Source: Salminus brasiliensis
Lineage: Eukaryota; Chordata; Actinopteri; Characiformes; Bryconidae
Length of the DNA: 64,000 nt
Reading direction: 5' to 3'
Assembly (NCBI RefSeq): GCF_030463535.1
Contig: NC_132899.1
Coordinates: forward strand, 19,925,490-19,989,489
Every line of letters starts with the position of its first letter. The stretch's first letter is position 1. Positions 10,763-44,479 of this stretch are shown in pieces. The position numbers were made by a program, and so were the translations under genes. The notes beneath the pieces were generated by a model that worked only from the letters and a program-made list of their open reading frames with translations, did not search any database and was not told the DNA's origin.

Positions 10763-13505
10763 CTGATAATAAGAGAAACAACAAATGATCAATATTCACA
10801 CTAAAAATACGCTCATACAGATACTGGTTATAGTTCACATATATTTTCTATTCTAACACTGTGAAAAAAATAAATACAAAATAAACTTAGAAGTGTCATT
10901 ACCGACTGCCCAATTCTGTCCAAACCGTCCAGAAAATATTTCACAGACTCTCCCTACAGACACATACAAACAAAACAAAAAAAAACACAGCACTTTTTAA
11001 ATACAGGCCATTTGGACAAAAACACAATCAGAACAAAACCTTGTAGAAAATCCAGCCCTTTGGATTTTGTGGATTTTGTTTTTAAATGAATGGACCAATG
11101 AAAGAAATGGTCCAAAATGACTTGCTACATTGTAGTAATTTTGTATAGAAAATATATATATATAATTCTCTAGTAAAGCTATATTTTGAAGACAAGATTT
11201 TGTTCTGGCACCAATATGACTTTGAAATATTTAATAAAGCTACAATATAAATATTTCAAGTTTATTACTTTAAAACATCTTCAAGATCTTAATCCAGGAG
11301 CATTACACTCTTTACAATTTTCCTCAGAAGTAAGAAGCCATGTGCAACACAGGCTAGTCAAACAATTCAACTGTTCAATTAAGAAGAATTTTATGCATCA
11401 CAGTTTAAAACGTTAATAACTGTCAATCAGTAATGAACGCACAAACGTAAATGTAGTTCCCTTTGACTTTTCTAACTACTTCACATTATATCTGGCATAA
11501 CAGTGACCTTTGTCCCCCAGTGCTCCATTCCAAACCTTGAACAATAAACCCTCCAGTTTTCCCTCAATCCTCAATAATCAGTATTACAAAGAACAAGGCA
11601 AAGCTTTAACTTTCCCCTTAGTTGCCTCAGTGGATCACAAAACCTCTGTTTAGCATTAGCACACACCTCAGATACGACGCTAAGACTTTACAGAAAAGCT
11701 GAACTGGAAATCAAAGATTTCTCATTAAAGGAATATTATGCTGCTTTAAATTCAGGCTGAAAGAAACTCAGCAAAGATAAAACAGGAAGAGGGAAATTTC
11801 TACGACCACATGACAAGAGTTTCACTTTCTGTTGGTATCGCTGTATTACGGTATACTGTGGTATTTCTGATAGATGAATCCTTATGATAACTCCTTCAAC
11901 TTGGGGCCGGTGGACAGAAAATTACATTCAATAAAATACATCAACAGAAGATCTGTAAAAAATCTAAATGAGCTGAAGTCCCTGACAACGCCTTTAAAAT
12001 AGCTGACATAGGAACGCCTGAACGTTTTACCTAAATCTTCTAAACATAAAAAAATACATTAAATGGCCTCTGAAATAAAGAGTGGCTGTAGTCAAGCAAC
12101 TGACTAAATGTCCATGACCTGTGCATGTCCAGCGCTATTTCAGTGAATGATGATCTAAACAGAGTTTTGCCAACAATACTGCTCCGGTTTGAACAGTATT
12201 TATAGATAACAAAAACTTGGCTAACTGCAACATGACATTTCTAGGTGCCCCAGATTGTTTGGAAAGGACAGCTTTAAAAAAAACTAAAATGGAGTTTAAA
12301 TAAAAAAAAACAAACAAACAAAAAAATACTGTAGGGATACAATAGGGAAACAAAATAGAACCCCCCCCCCCCCAAAAAAAAAAAAAAAAAATCTTATTAA
12401 AATATGTTATGTCAGGGCTGTAAGACCACCTATATGGTAAAAGCATGGGTCCTTAATAAATTTGGGAAGATGTCATGCTCCTGAATCGTATCCATCCAGC
12501 ATTAGTGCATGCATTGCATCACAGAGAACGGACGAAATCCACTAGTTACATCTGCTGATATGGTGTGGTCAGTATTTAGGCTACAGGTGACTACATTAAA
12601 AAGAGGTCCATGCATGTGCCTGTATTACCAGGCAAACTGACCAACAACGGACGCAGTGCTGAGGAAAAGTTTTTCCTCTGCCTTAACCGCTGACCCGTAC
12701 AAAGTGATTAAACAGATCAACATTCTTTAACTGAGAACACGGCTCCCCCTTCCACCCACGCAGCAGCACCACCACCACCACCACCACCTCCTCCTCCGAT
12801 TCTGTCAAACAAGCTACACAAAGATCACATGTAAACAGCCCGTTCCGTCCACAAAACTCAGATTTGAATTTCTCAGATGTGAATGCAAAAGGCCAAGTTT
12901 ACAGTCAAAACGTATGATGCAGCTGATGAGGACGCCCGACGCGGGTGGTTTCAGACTCACCAGCTGAAACTCCCTCCTTCTGTCATAAGCAGACTGGATC
13001 CCGCTGTCAGTCCACAGGGTGCGGATGGACGGCAGATAATGCAGGAAGACTTTGGTCTCAACTACTCCCTGGACCATCATGGTCGAGCGTGTGTCGAAGC
13101 CCATCATGATCTCTCCGTGGGCCTGGTTTGAAGGGTCTCCCCAAGGGATGTGCAGCTTTTCTCTGGCATCCACCAGCACCCGTACTCCTGAGGGACAAAC
13201 CCAAACAAGGAAATTCCAGTGAGATAAGAGGGGCAGATAACCTGCTAAATCCATCACACACAGTTGGGAAAACAGGTATTTATGAGCATAACATGTGGTG
13301 CTAGGTCCAAACGACCGAGGATCTGTGTCACTGTCACAGGGCAGCACAGAGTAAGCACACGGTGAGATGTTTAAGGTGTTTAAGGAGCAAAACAAAAAGG
13401 CAAGGAGGCACAGGCACACAGGCGGAGGGAGCTGTGCTGTAGATGTGTGCTATAGATAGTAAAGGCAGTGCAAGAAAACACAAGAAAAACAGACACAAAG
13501 ATTGG

Positions 13506-13540
<35 letters not shown>

Positions 13541-14162
13541 TCAACAACAGGCGTTTGCCAAGCCCTTTGCCAAGCCCTCTCTGGTGCGGTTCACAGTTCC
13601 CACACTTGTGTAAAATGAGCAAAAGCCAGCGTACAGACCCTCTCCACAGCTCCTACTTCACCCTGAAAGCCCATAGGCGCGGCGCTAACACAGTGCAGTG
13701 TGAGCATAGCTCTAAGGTTAGCTAATGCCAGATTCAGAGAGCTGTGAACGGCTGCATCGACACTTCTCGCCCAAAGTTCGTAACACGAAGCCACTTTCAC
13801 TTTGAAATAAGAGCAGGACCTCGGCCTTACTGCCCCAAACTAGCGAGCAAGCGTCTCCTTTCTGCGGGAGAAAGTGAAGTACCTTTGATAACATTGCTGT
13901 AGATCGTAGCCCGGAACTCTTCTTTGGCCCGCTGATCGAAGTCCTGCCCATGAATTATGCGCATTTGTTTGAGGAAAGTTGACTTGCCACTTTCGCCAGC
14001 TCCGAGCAGTAATATCTTCACCAGCCGCTTCACGTACGTCTTCTCCCGAGAAATGCATCGGTCGATCTCTTTGGACTTCCTCTGCTGCTCGACTTCGTTG
14101 CTCGAGAGAAAACAAGCGGGGATACAAACTAAAGCCGTCCGGGAGGGCAGGAAATCAGCCAT
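10193..14162 (-). CDS. gna13: Guanine nucleotide-binding protein alpha-13, complete (4 coding exons)
   Basis: Joined exons 14162-13883, 13187-12961, 10953-10903 and 10762-10193 give 375 aa (human 377), with all phases closing. It begins [20 protein letters not shown], keeping the N-terminal cysteines used for palmitoylation. G-box motifs are intact: P-loop GAGESGKST, switch [11 protein letters not shown] with the catalytic Arg, switch [11 protein letters not shown] with the catalytic Gln, NKMD (human NKTD), and TAIN near the C-terminus, which ends LKQLMLQ. G alpha 13 couples membrane receptors to Rho guanine-exchange factors and cytoskeletal control. It lies head-to-head with rgs9, as in human 17q24. 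The match across the protein separates it from GNA12. Confidence 0.98.
10903..10953 (-). CDS. gna13: gna13 exon 3 (51 bases)
   Basis: This short in-phase exon has acceptor tctgtag and donor gtaatg. It encodes [17 protein letters not shown], matching the equivalent human exon. Confidence 0.94.
10954..12960 (-). other. gna13: gna13 intron 2
   Basis: This is a 2 kb intron with no recognised exon. It contains poly-C/poly-A tracts at 12361-12390 and a CAC/CTC repeat near 12763-12797. Confidence 0.7.
12961..13187 (-). CDS. gna13: gna13 exon 2
   Basis: Acceptor tccctcag, donor gtgagt. It encodes [17 protein letters not shown] through YDRRREFQL, the alpha-helical domain. Confidence 0.96.
13188..13882 (-). 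other. gna13: gna13 intron 1
   Basis: This non-coding intron contains a 30-base poly-T tract (13510-13539). The open frames across it are artefacts of low complexity and shadow strands. Confidence 0.7.
13883..14162 (-). CDS. gna13: gna13 exon 1
   Basis: ATG at 14162 is followed by the G13-specific N-terminus and the P-loop. It ends ATC AAA G before the donor gtactt, phase 1. Confidence 0.96.
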
Positions 14163-15107
14163 TTTTGTACTAACAACTTCATGGATCCATCACTCGCGGG
14201 AGCGCGCGCCGCTCAGTGCGCGTGCACGGAGCTGGGCGGTGACTGTGTGCGGAGTTTTAACTTGTTCTTCGTGGTCGATCACTTTCAGCAGCCACAGTCC
14301 CTCTCAGACAGACCCACATCTGCTCAGTACACAGAAAAACAAAAACGACCAGCCGTTCATTCTGTATAAGCATCGAAACGCGAGTCATCAAGATCTCTTC
14401 AACTCTTTTCAGTGAAAGTTAGATAGCTAGTTAGCCGATTCCTGATTCTTGTATAACTCAGAAATGGCGAGTTAAAAGTCAAGGGTATGCGTTAAAAACA
14501 AGCAAATAAAAAATATTAACTATTTTAATCAAATTTAATGCATCATATAAATGTAATGTGTTTGATGTGCATCGTTTACTTTGCACACGCTACATTTATT
14601 TTTTATTGCAATATGTTAAATAAAGCTTCTTAACAGTGATCGTTAAAAATAGTACAAATAAAAATTGTTATGAAAAAAATATTTTAAAAATCATAAACAA
14701 TTAATAAAATATATTCAGTATTATAGCACGTGAACAGTATTAGAGCACTATAAATATTCTAAAGGCATTTTTGTAGAGGTGCTTCCTCTAACTACCACAA
14801 AAAGCCAGTGTAAAAGGAAAAGGCCACTGAGCTCATTTGGCAGCTCAACGTCGCCCCCTGCCGGACAGACCGATCAGCGTCACTGCCTCTGCTCCGAGGC
14901 AGGATGTGACAGGTTTGGCTTGTAGGAGCGGCGCTGTTCTCTGATTGGTGGAGACAACCAGCGTCTCGGTGTGTGTATCAATAATAATAAGAGATTAGCC
15001 TGGATTAGTAAGGCTCCCACGTCCATCCGAGAGCCCCCTTCATTTCTGCTCCTCGACGGTCGTCGGCAGGCTGTTCCTCCTCTGCTGTGCAGACTAAAGA
15101 CCCAAAC
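14163..15107. promoter_or_regulatory. Divergent gna13/rgs9 intergenic promoter region
   Basis: This 945-base spacer separates two head-to-head genes. The gna13 side (14163-14260) is CG-rich. The rgs9 side has an inverted CCAAT box (gattgg at 14943-14948) and two homeobox-type motifs described separately. The middle (14510-14760) is very AT-rich. No coding exon was seen. Confidence 0.65.
14992..15008 (-). promoter_or_regulatory. rgs9: Paired CRX/OTX-like sites upstream of rgs9
   Basis: AGATTAG (14992-14998) and GGATTAG (15002-15008) lie about 100-116 bases before the rgs9 ATG. CRX and OTX factors bind TAATCC/GGATTA in photoreceptor promoters, and RGS9-1 is a photoreceptor protein. The role is inferred from the motif only. 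Confidence 0.35.
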
Positions 15108-35374
<20,267 letters not shown>

Positions 35375-35400
35375 AGGGATCTGCAACACATGGGGGGGAA

Positions 35401-35404
<4 letters not shown>

Positions 35405-35450
<46 letters not shown>
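35405..35450 (+). repeat. AG microsatellite in rgs9 3' UTR
   Basis: About 23 AG units with one interruption lie 30 bases after the RGS9-2 stop. Confidence 0.9.
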
Positions 35451-35949
35451 GTGGGTCACGGTGTCGCCATCTTTACCACCCAGACATGCTCTAGGAGTCG
35501 ACAATTGAAGTAACAACATTTTAAACCTAGTTGTCTGTGTTTCTAATAGCTTTTAAGTAGTGCCTACATGTTCTAGTAGCCGGTGGAACAACTTGGTTGT
35601 AACATGGTTGTTGGATTTTCTATCTGTATACCTGTTTGAATATCTGTGGGTATGGCAAAAGGAGGCCTTATTTTAGAGGAGCTTTTTTTCGTTTTTGCAA
35701 ACTTGTTGTCAGATCAGTTAGTATTGCAAAGATTTTGTACTGGGTATGTTCATCATTTTATATCTATCAAAGATGCATTAATGTAAACCTTTGAGAAATA
35801 TTCAATATTTTCATAGTTGTATCTCCATAAAGACAGTAAAATAGTATGTGGGACATTTACTGTCTGAATGTATTACCTTTAAAACGTTTACAGTTCACTA
35901 CAGAATGCGAATGTGGTCATTGCTCATATTTGACTTGTGGAAGTGCCTC

Positions 35950-35955
35950 AATAAA
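35950..35955 (+). terminator. rgs9: Candidate poly(A) signal for RGS9-2 mRNA
   Basis: AATAAA lies about 575 bases after the RGS9-2 stop. Confidence 0.5.
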
Positions 35956-36149
35956 ATACTTCAAAAATGAACTGCCTCCTGCTACCTATCATCATTACTT
36001 TCATTTTTCTTACCATCTATATTATGATTGTATTAGTTATATTATGTATGATTATATCAGCACACCTGAGCAGAATGTCAGTCTTATTCGGTGGTATGGT
36101 GACTTTTTTATCAATAATTTATAAGCAGTTTTGACCAGATAAGTATGGA

Positions 36150-36310
36150 TCCTCCCTTGGGAGTTTTGGTTCTTCCCAAGAGGGGGTTTTCCTTGCCACT
36201 TTCGCCTTTGGCTTTCTCACCGGGGTTCTTTATGATTGTTTTAGGATTTGTTGATTTGTTAATTTATGATTTATGATTACTTGTAAAAAGCGCTATACAA
36301 ATAAATATGA
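36150..36310 (+). repeat. Dispersed fish repeat, sense copy 1
   Basis: It contains ttcttcccaagagggggttt, ttgccacttt, ggctttctcacc and ends gcgctatacaaataaa. It is shared with 38970-39120 and, inverted, with 17040-17190. Confidence 0.55.
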
Positions 36311-37190
36311 ATTGGAGGCCTTTACTGATCCTCAGAAAAGATGAATAGTGTGATAAATGTATCAAATACCATGATTGTTATCAGTTATCAGAATGTGGCA
36401 GATTTCTTTAAAAAATCTAATCAGATTCAATCAAATCTGAAAATTGCATTGTCCCTCACAGTTGTAAAAACACAATTTATACAGCATACAAAATTACAAA
36501 GTTTTTTTTCCATCTCCATTTTGTAAATACAAAGTTTTTGAGTGATAGAGATGATATTCTGCTAAAATCCATGAAAAGTAACAGCAAAACCCCATCTTTA
36601 TAAGACACTTGGGAACTCCAACTTTAGTAATTGTAGTTCACATGCACACTTTTCCTCTTGGTTTGTTGGCATTTTCTTTTTCATGAAATTCTATTTTTTA
36701 TACACATCATGAAAATTTCACTGGAAAATGGCATTTCTTTGGAATGAATTTCTGAAATTCTTAACATGTTTTTCTCACATCAGCAGCTTCAGGCTACCAC
36801 TGCTCCTACAATCCTCTAAGCAGGACCTGAGTCACTGTTGCAGTAACTCGCAGTAAAAACTGAGACAGTTTTCGGTATGCACCAGGAGACCTTTGGTGCT
36901 GTACGTGCTGTAACATCTAGCCCAGCCATGCCCCTGTCTTTGTACATGTTCCCTGTTTACATTCCTCGAGTGCTTTTGGCCATGTTTTCGTTGTTTATGT
37001 TTTGTTCTCTGCATCTGCCTTAGCCTCACCTCATTATCAGTGTGACCCCTCGCGTGTCCAGTCTTTAGCCTCACCCTCTCATTATTCCCAGATTCCCGCA
37101 GTTTAAACGTTTTTTCCAACTTGTTTGTGTTTTGTTGACACAACATGGTTTTGTCTTTGTTTGTTCTATTGACCAGCTCCTGAACTCTAT

Positions 37191-37576
37191 GACCAGGTTT
37201 ACACCTGGTCACTTCATGTGACTACTCTCTGGACTGTATTCTGATAAGATTTTAGCCACATGCATTTCTATTCGGTGATCAAATGCGTTTCAGGTTTAGA
37301 CTTAAATCCCATTGCTGTACAGGGTGGAATATGCAATGATGCCTGGTTTTTTGGTTGCACTGGCAGGGGTTTTAGTTGTCAGAAGAGATGGATGTGTTTC
37401 CACTGCTGTAACGTGGCTGTGAATGTGTTTCAGATCACCTTCTGAAGTGGTTTGAGTGCTGGGATCTCTTTTAAATGAGTCTTGGGTGCTTTTACACTTG
37501 CATTTGTATGTGTCTTGGCCTTATCCAGATATAATCCTGATACACAAGACAGACTAGCTGTAAACAGGGATTATAC
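37191..37576. repeat. MITE copy 2 with gaccaggtttacacctggtc end
   Basis: The left end gaccaggtttacacctggtc matches the family at 33936-34153, and the right end is agctgtaaacagggattata. The interior differs and is longer, with an internal ttggccttatccagat word. Confidence 0.65.
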
Positions 37577-38969
37577 CAGACAGTAAAGCAAACTCACACC
37601 TGCAAAATAGCACTTGCCTACCACGTCACACATGCTCATATCTGTTGTCAGTTAAGAGCCTCCTGAATGTAACCGTAAAGCAGTCCTGTTTTTTAAATAG
37701 TAAACAAGCATTAAGTGTTGGTTTTGAATACTGTACCTGTATGTGGTTTAGTGCGTTCATTTCTGTATTCTGAATTAATACTCCCAATACTGCCCAATAC
37801 ATTACATTTCAACAATACTTGCTACTATTAAAAGACCAGCAGGTGGAGCAAGGTGCTCATCATGTCGTAGCTGAGGGGAACTGGGCGAGTCTACAACCTG
37901 TAAAAAAACACAACACAGGCAGCTGACGGAAGTTGAACTGAGCTTATGTAGTGCTTAGCTGCATTCAAACACTCATAGGCCTACAGTACCTCAGTGTGAT
38001 CAGTGTGTGTTTTTCTCAGTATATTGCATGAAAGCTTTCCACCATACTTGCACATTAACCTCACAGGTGCCAAACTAGCATAGAGCTATATATATATATA
38101 TATATTTCCAAGAACAGTGCAATTACCCATATTTTTATACGTCACACAATACACAACACCAGCTTAAGTACAGAGATCTTCTTCCTGGAATGACAGCGTT
38201 GATAAAAGTAGCTTTAAAATGCTGTAGTAGTTTGAGACCGTTTAAGCTTTCAAAGTTCCTCTGAAAGTGCTTCGACTAAGTAGTTCTTTAAAGCCTGGAA
38301 ATGGAAGGTCATGAAAGGTCATGACTACACACACTTTGCTGGGGTGCAGTGGATGCTATCAGCAATACTGCTGGATGTTGCATTACTGTTGTGGATTGCT
38401 ACAAAAGTACGGTTGCCAAGTTTGGTAAGTGCAAAAAAAAAAAAAAAAAAAAGTTGTGACAATTGATCTGGGGAGAGAAGTTTACATAAGAAATACACAT
38501 TAAAGACTATATCAACCCCCTAGTATCTGCTGGTCTCCCACCCTCTCGGCACATTTGAAAAACACATAATATTGGGGAACAGGTAACAAGCAAGTGGAGG
38601 TGGGGCTTAGTGAGGGGCAGGCCAGGCAGACAGTAGCCAATTAGAGAGTTCCCTGCTTCGTACTTCGCCCAGCTACCAGAAAATGGTGATGTTACCATTC
38701 AGATGGTTGTGCAAAAAGAGTAAAAACAGCCACTTGTCTTTAAATCTGATATAATTATATGTGGCATTTTATTAAAAATACAATACAAATGAACCAGTTA
38801 ACTCTAATGCTAAACGTCATGCTGTTCTGAGGTTTTACCAGATGGTAAGACTGACTGACTGTCTGCCTAAAGTGCTGACTAAACACTCACCAGAAGTCGA
38901 AACTAACTTTGGTCTATTTTATTCTTATTGTTCTGTTATTTGTTCTGCTCTTCAGTGTTGACTAGAGGA

Positions 38970-39120
38970 GGATGGGTTCCCTTTTTGAGTCTTGATTCCT
39001 CTCAAGGTTTCTTCCTCTCAATCTAAAGGGGGTTTTTCTTGTCACTGTCACATTTGGCTTGCTTACAGGAGGCTTTGCGACAACAATTATTGTGGAAAGC
39101 CTATACAGACACAGCTGAAT
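38970..39120 (+). repeat. Dispersed fish repeat, sense copy 2
   Basis: It contains cctctcaaggtttcttcctc, gggggtttttcttgtcact and ggcttgcttac, the same family as 36150-36310. Confidence 0.55.
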
Positions 39121-41379
39121 TTAACTGAAGTGAATTAACCAAAACTGTGCATCCAAGCATAAGCCATTAAAACAGACTGTAAGAACTATTATATTTATTA
39201 CATTTTTATTATAATATTAAATATTTCTAGATAAAGAAAATAGAACAAATCACTCATATTATTCCTACACATCTTTTAATGGTACTAAGCCTTTTGCAGA
39301 ACGGTCAGTTACTAATTACTCAACACCAGAATCAATATTCACACATAAGAACATTCATTTCCTTTTTCTACTGTCCACATTCAGAGCAGCACACCTTTTT
39401 GTCAGAGCTACTGCACTCAATAAAACAAGTAGTCTGTTTGTGCTACAGATGCACTGATTTCTCACTGTTCTACAAATGTCTGCTGATGCTGATACTAATC
39501 ACTACAAAGGTGTGTGTATGTGCACAGGCATGCCATATGCCATGTCCTATTCTTAAGTGTCTGTGTTCAAACATGTCTGCACTCATGAAATCCTAATTTC
39601 AGCAGAAATCTGAAACTCCACTGATGCAGTTCTAAGACAAAGTATTTTATCAATAGCAGTGTTCAGTGTCAGCAGGGAAATCGTAGAGCATTTAGCACTA
39701 CAGATTTCAAAGTCTGTTAGGCGGCGCATATTATTACTACAGCTTGTTTCTCTGCCGTCAGATAACAGTATCACTAGTTTCTATTACTGATGTGTTATCA
39801 CTAAGTGTGTTAGTGCTGATTAGCTCATGACCAGTTCATACTCACGTGGTCAGACTGTTTGCAGTACTGCAAGTGTTGCATTTGTAAAGAAAGGAACTAG
39901 AAAAATATGGCTAGAAAAATATCATTCTCTGTACATAAAGATTTTGACACTATATCATTGGTGATTTTTATGCCAGTGTTGGAATTGATCTGTAGTTTAA
40001 TAAATTACCTAGCAGTATGTGTCTGTATTGTGGATATTGTCATACATAACACTGGCCAAATGCTCAAGTCATCACAAAGAGCATATTTAGTACTGTGTTA
40101 TTGGATTTACTGCAGAGACATTAAATAAAAACATTGTACTTATAGTACTTATAGTAGGCTATGGTACTTAATGGCATTTTTGTAAATAAACCGCAATTGT
40201 TTTTTATCCATTCAAAAAATACATAAATTAAAAATACTGAAACATAATGAGCATCTTGAACATTTCTGAAATATGCTGATATGATATTTGCCTCTTCGCC
40301 CACCCCTAATCTGAGCAACTATGTACACAAGGATGGGTATGAAAGTAAAATTAGTGAGAAGGTGTGTTGACCTCTGCAGTGTTTGCACATTTTGAAAGAG
40401 AGCATTAGTGACAACTAGTGGACAAGAACGGAACTGCCCGATGAACTGGAGATGTTTTTTTAGTAACAAATTGTTTTACAATTTTACATTTTATATTAAT
40501 TTAACATATTAAATAACATATTATCTACATGCACATGCTATGTGTTATAGAAAACATTTAGCTACTAAACCTGCTCAAATCTCAAAGCTCAAAGCATCAT
40601 CTAGCACAGCTAGCATCATGGATTTGGCCCATTCGCAGCGCACTAGCTGGGTAACAACGACAAAATGATGAAATCTGCATAAATTCTAGTTTTGATTATA
40701 AGTGGTTATAACTTAAAAAGTGTAACTAAAAAGTGTAAAGCATCTGGTCATTCAGAAATGAACCGCTTTTATATAAAAGATAATTCTGTCGTGTACTGTT
40801 TTTGGTGTCTTACGTGCCCTATGAGAGAGGTACTGTAGACTGGTACGAACATCTACAGTGGGACACCCAAAGTCTGGCCTACGGTATAATAAACCATTGT
40901 GAACTATGGTAATGTTTGTCTTTACCCTCCAAGAAGTTAACTAGCATTTGAAACATTTTATTTATTAAAAACAGAACAGTGTGATCCTATGGTAGCTAGC
41001 TGTAAATAATGGGGAAAAAAACTTTGCTTTCCTTATTGTTATATTTTTATTTTATTTTTCCTGCTCTAGGAAACTAGTTACATTTACTGAGTTATATGTA
41101 ATCAGGAGAACATTTTGTGACAGATTTATATATTCGATAGTAAGTTTTACTTGTATTCAGGAGTCCAACTGTAAGTTATAGATATGGTCTGTAGTCGTGA
41201 GGGTCAGTTGCAGCTCTACAGCTACATAGCTAAGTTACTCAGTCCCTTTTTGAGCTGCTGTTTTAGAAACATGTGTCTACATTTTACACTAGTTTACTCC
41301 AGTGTAGATTTAGGCTGGTGGGAACCTGTGTTTTTATCTGTAAAGTTAAATCTTTTGTGAAATGCTGTGGCTAAACAAA

Positions 41380-41720
41380 CGCAGTCTCCTGCCGCCCCAG
41401 TGTGGTCACCCGGAAGCAGTGGGATTCCCCCGCTCCCTCTCACTGCGGAGCTGGGCTGGTCGGTCTAGCGGAGTGCAGTCTAACGCTAAACATGTCGGCT
41501 CACGATTTATGAATAAATGTCGAGTTTCAAAACCCAGCCCGTTGCCACGTTAAGGTCCCCACAACTCGGTAAGTTGTTTAGAAACAGCAGACGGGCTCGT
41601 ACGCCCTGCGTTTAGGCTATACTCAGTCAGTGAAGTCGCTGTTAGGTAACGTTAGCTGAGCCCGAGCCGAGGTGCTGCAGTGCTGTTGGCGAGGGCAGAG
41701 CTGCACTTGCATCCTTTCAG
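41380..41720 (+). promoter_or_regulatory. mrtfa: CpG-rich promoter and probable first non-coding exon of mrtfa
   Basis: CpG dinucleotides are much denser here than in the surrounding DNA (for example around 41400-41480 and 41640-41700). A good donor, ctcg followed by gtaagt, lies at 41568/41569. It is about 5 kb upstream of the first mrtfa coding exon and in the right orientation. Short ATG frames in the leader (41492 and 41509) would be upstream ORFs if it is transcribed. Confidence 0.5.
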
Positions 41721-42430
41721 TCTTCAGTTTTAACCCGTGCCATCGCTTTCAGCTGTAAAAATTACATGTGCGAAGACCTGGTTATTTTTAATCCAGTTGT
41801 TCTGGTGAGCTTTAAACATTTAAATCAGAAGACATGCTTAAAAAAAGGCGTTTTTGATGGCACGGCACTTCCTGCTGGGTCGCCATGCCGTGACAGTTAA
41901 TCTAACAAGCTTAGCTGACTTAGCTTTGTTGCTGGATGCGTTGCAAACTGTTGCTGCTTAAAATGGTGTGTGTGTGTGTGTGTATGTGACCATACTGACA
42001 TCTGATTAGAAGACAGAAAGCAGTTCTGGCATTAAATCAGTAGTATGAGACACACCTACACACTCAGCCTCTAGAGATGCCGAGTTTATTGTTTTTCCTG
42101 ACGGCTAACTGGTTAGCAGCTGCTGGGGACAATAAATACAGGGGAGCCTCTGGCAATCCAGAAACGAGCTACTCTTATATAAAACATATTTATGTCAAGA
42201 ACTGGATGTTTTACGTGCCCTAAAATTGAGATACTGTTGTCTGTCCTTTGTGTGACTGTGTGTGTGTTTTTTTAGCTAAGCTATATGAGCTAACAGGCTG
42301 CCTTACTCATTCTACATCCGGCCCCGTCAGTCAGGGTCTGTAGCTGTAGGTTTCAGATGAGGGTAGTTTTCTCTTTTTCATTCATTTCCATCCTGACATG
42401 TACTGATCGTGTGGTGGTGTGTGTTTCCAG

Positions 42431-42503
42431 AAACCTTACACATCATCAGCAAGCTGAATATGGGAATACCACGACCGGTCTTACCCAAGATCTCCTAAAT
42501 AAG
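42431..42503 (+). other. mrtfa: Possible second 5' non-coding exon of mrtfa
   Basis: The stretch is bounded by the acceptor gtgtttccag and the donor gtactg. It contains one ATG followed after 12 codons by TAA, so it cannot be coding start sequence, but would be a short upstream ORF in a leader. Confidence 0.35.
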
Positions 42504-44479
42504 GTACTGTACTTTTACCCTTTTCCACAGCTGTTTGCTTCAATCTACCCAATTCTCATGAAAAATCTGATGACCACTCTTAAATCCCCCCCACAACACC
42601 ATCTGTGCTGGCACAGTACTCATTAAAACACACACTTTGATCCTCGTCGCATTTCTTCTAATGTAACCGAGATTATAGCCCACCGTTTGCTCTGAGGGGG
42701 CAGAAAAGAGCCGCCTTCATCAGTATTCATCTTCAGCATCTTTCTAGGAGGAGATGTGTTTGTAGGCGATCTTTAACAGACAGGTGTGGGCCTGCGGATT
42801 CAGGAATGTGTCCTTCCCCTTTACGTTGTAGTGAGACTGCATGCTGCATGTCTGAACACTGCCTTTTACACTGCCTTTGCAAACTCCAGAAAGGGCACTG
42901 GTGACTCTTCACATGGTGCTGAGCTTGTGTCTTTGAATGACCGGATAATACATAGCCAGCAGGGATGCGATTTTCTTTTTTTTGTTGCAGTGATGCAGTT
43001 TACTAAAGCTCCTGAATCTTCCAAATTTGCTGTATTTACTTGTGTTGGTTATTTCTTGCTGTGACTGTGATTTGCTGCCTTTTTACGTTACACATGTGAG
43101 CAGATGTACTTTGCTTTGTAGCACAGACTCATGTTGTAGATTCGTGATTGGGAGCACAGATGAGATTTGGTCTAGTAGCGGTCATTGTGAAGAATGCAGT
43201 TGAAGGAACTTTTTGTAGGCCTGACACTGCCTGACGGTGTAGTGCAGAGCCAGTATACAGTATATCCCTCCTTAAAAATGGGTAAAGAAGTAATACGTTG
43301 AAGCTAAGTGATAATACATTGTCATTCATGTTGTTAATAAAACACCTCTAATGACCACAAAGTCATTAGAAAAGTCAAAATTTACAATGATATGCAGAAC
43401 TATATTGGTGTCACAAGATTTTCTGATGCTTTCAAGGCAATATTTGTTGATGTTTTTTTTTTTTCTAAAAGAGCAGGACATCCAGAAGCTCTTCTGCTAC
43501 TGTACCAAAAATCTAGATTTTATCTACAGAAATAAATGGTACATTTATCTGTAACCTGATTCCAGTTGTGTTAATTCCTGGTTTCTACGTTCTGTAAGCG
43601 TTTATGTAGCGACACCAGCAGATTTGTATGTAAAGCAAAGTGGATGTTGGCATTGACCCACAATTCCCGCTCCTACCAAAGATTTTTTGGCAAGAATCAG
43701 TGTCAGTAGAGTTTTGTTATAAATAGACCAGGGCTTCATTAGTTTGAGTGCCCATGTTTAACATGGTCCTTGAATTGCTCTTGCTCAGAGGATACTGTAG
43801 GTAGGTATTAATGTTCCGTCTGAGATTGGCTGGACGTTCTCCTGAACACTCACAACCACAGAGCAGAGGTCCACCCAGTATGCCGGAGTATTTCCAGAAC
43901 GTGCAACCACTCCTGGCCTATTTTTCTGTCCTTTTCTATTTCTGTTGCTAAACAAGCTGGTTGTGTGAAACATCCCCAAGCGGTCTATATGCAACCAAGT
44001 TTTGACTGTGTATAACACAGGAAATGGTCACAGTGTGACAAAGCAGTGAAGCCACTATAGAAACAGCAGCAGAAGTTAATAATGCTAATCAACAACTGTG
44101 CTTCCTCCCCCGCTTTTCTGTAAACCTTTTTTCCAGTTGGGGGGATTGAAGTGGGTTGTTTTTGTCCATTGTGGTTATGTTGTTTTCCTAAGAAAAAAAC
44201 TGGGCCTGCACTGAAGGTTGTTCCTTCTCTGCCGTCTACCTTCCTTGAAATTTGAGATGTGGTATTCCAAGCCATGCACATTAAGGCATATGTGTAACTC
44301 AAGGCCTGGGGGCCAGAGCTCAGGCATGACTCATTTTAGATCAGCCCTGCAGTTTCCAAATGATTTCGATGCACTGATTTGGAAACCTAATGATTGTACA
44401 AGTGACCATGCTTCGATTTACAAGATTTGATATGTGTCTTGCAAGAAACGGACACCTTTTGGTGATCATTTTCTTGTAA

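Larger units (their letters stand above)
35956..41380. other. Intergenic region rgs9-mrtfa
   Basis: No gene was recognised on either strand. It contains two sense copies of the dispersed repeat (36150-36310, 38970-39120), a second MITE copy (37191-37576), a TA tract (38087-38104) and poly-A (38425-38451). The rest is unremarkable AT-rich sequence. Confidence 0.6.

Noticed and set aside
12135-12446. 103-codon minus frame rich in Phe and Gly
   Set aside because: It arises from poly-A/poly-C tracts in a gna13 intron.
13058-14415. Several overlapping frames on both strands around gna13 exon 1, including a 152-codon plus-strand frame
   Set aside because: They are opposite-strand or other-frame shadows of gna13, or low-complexity poly-T readings.
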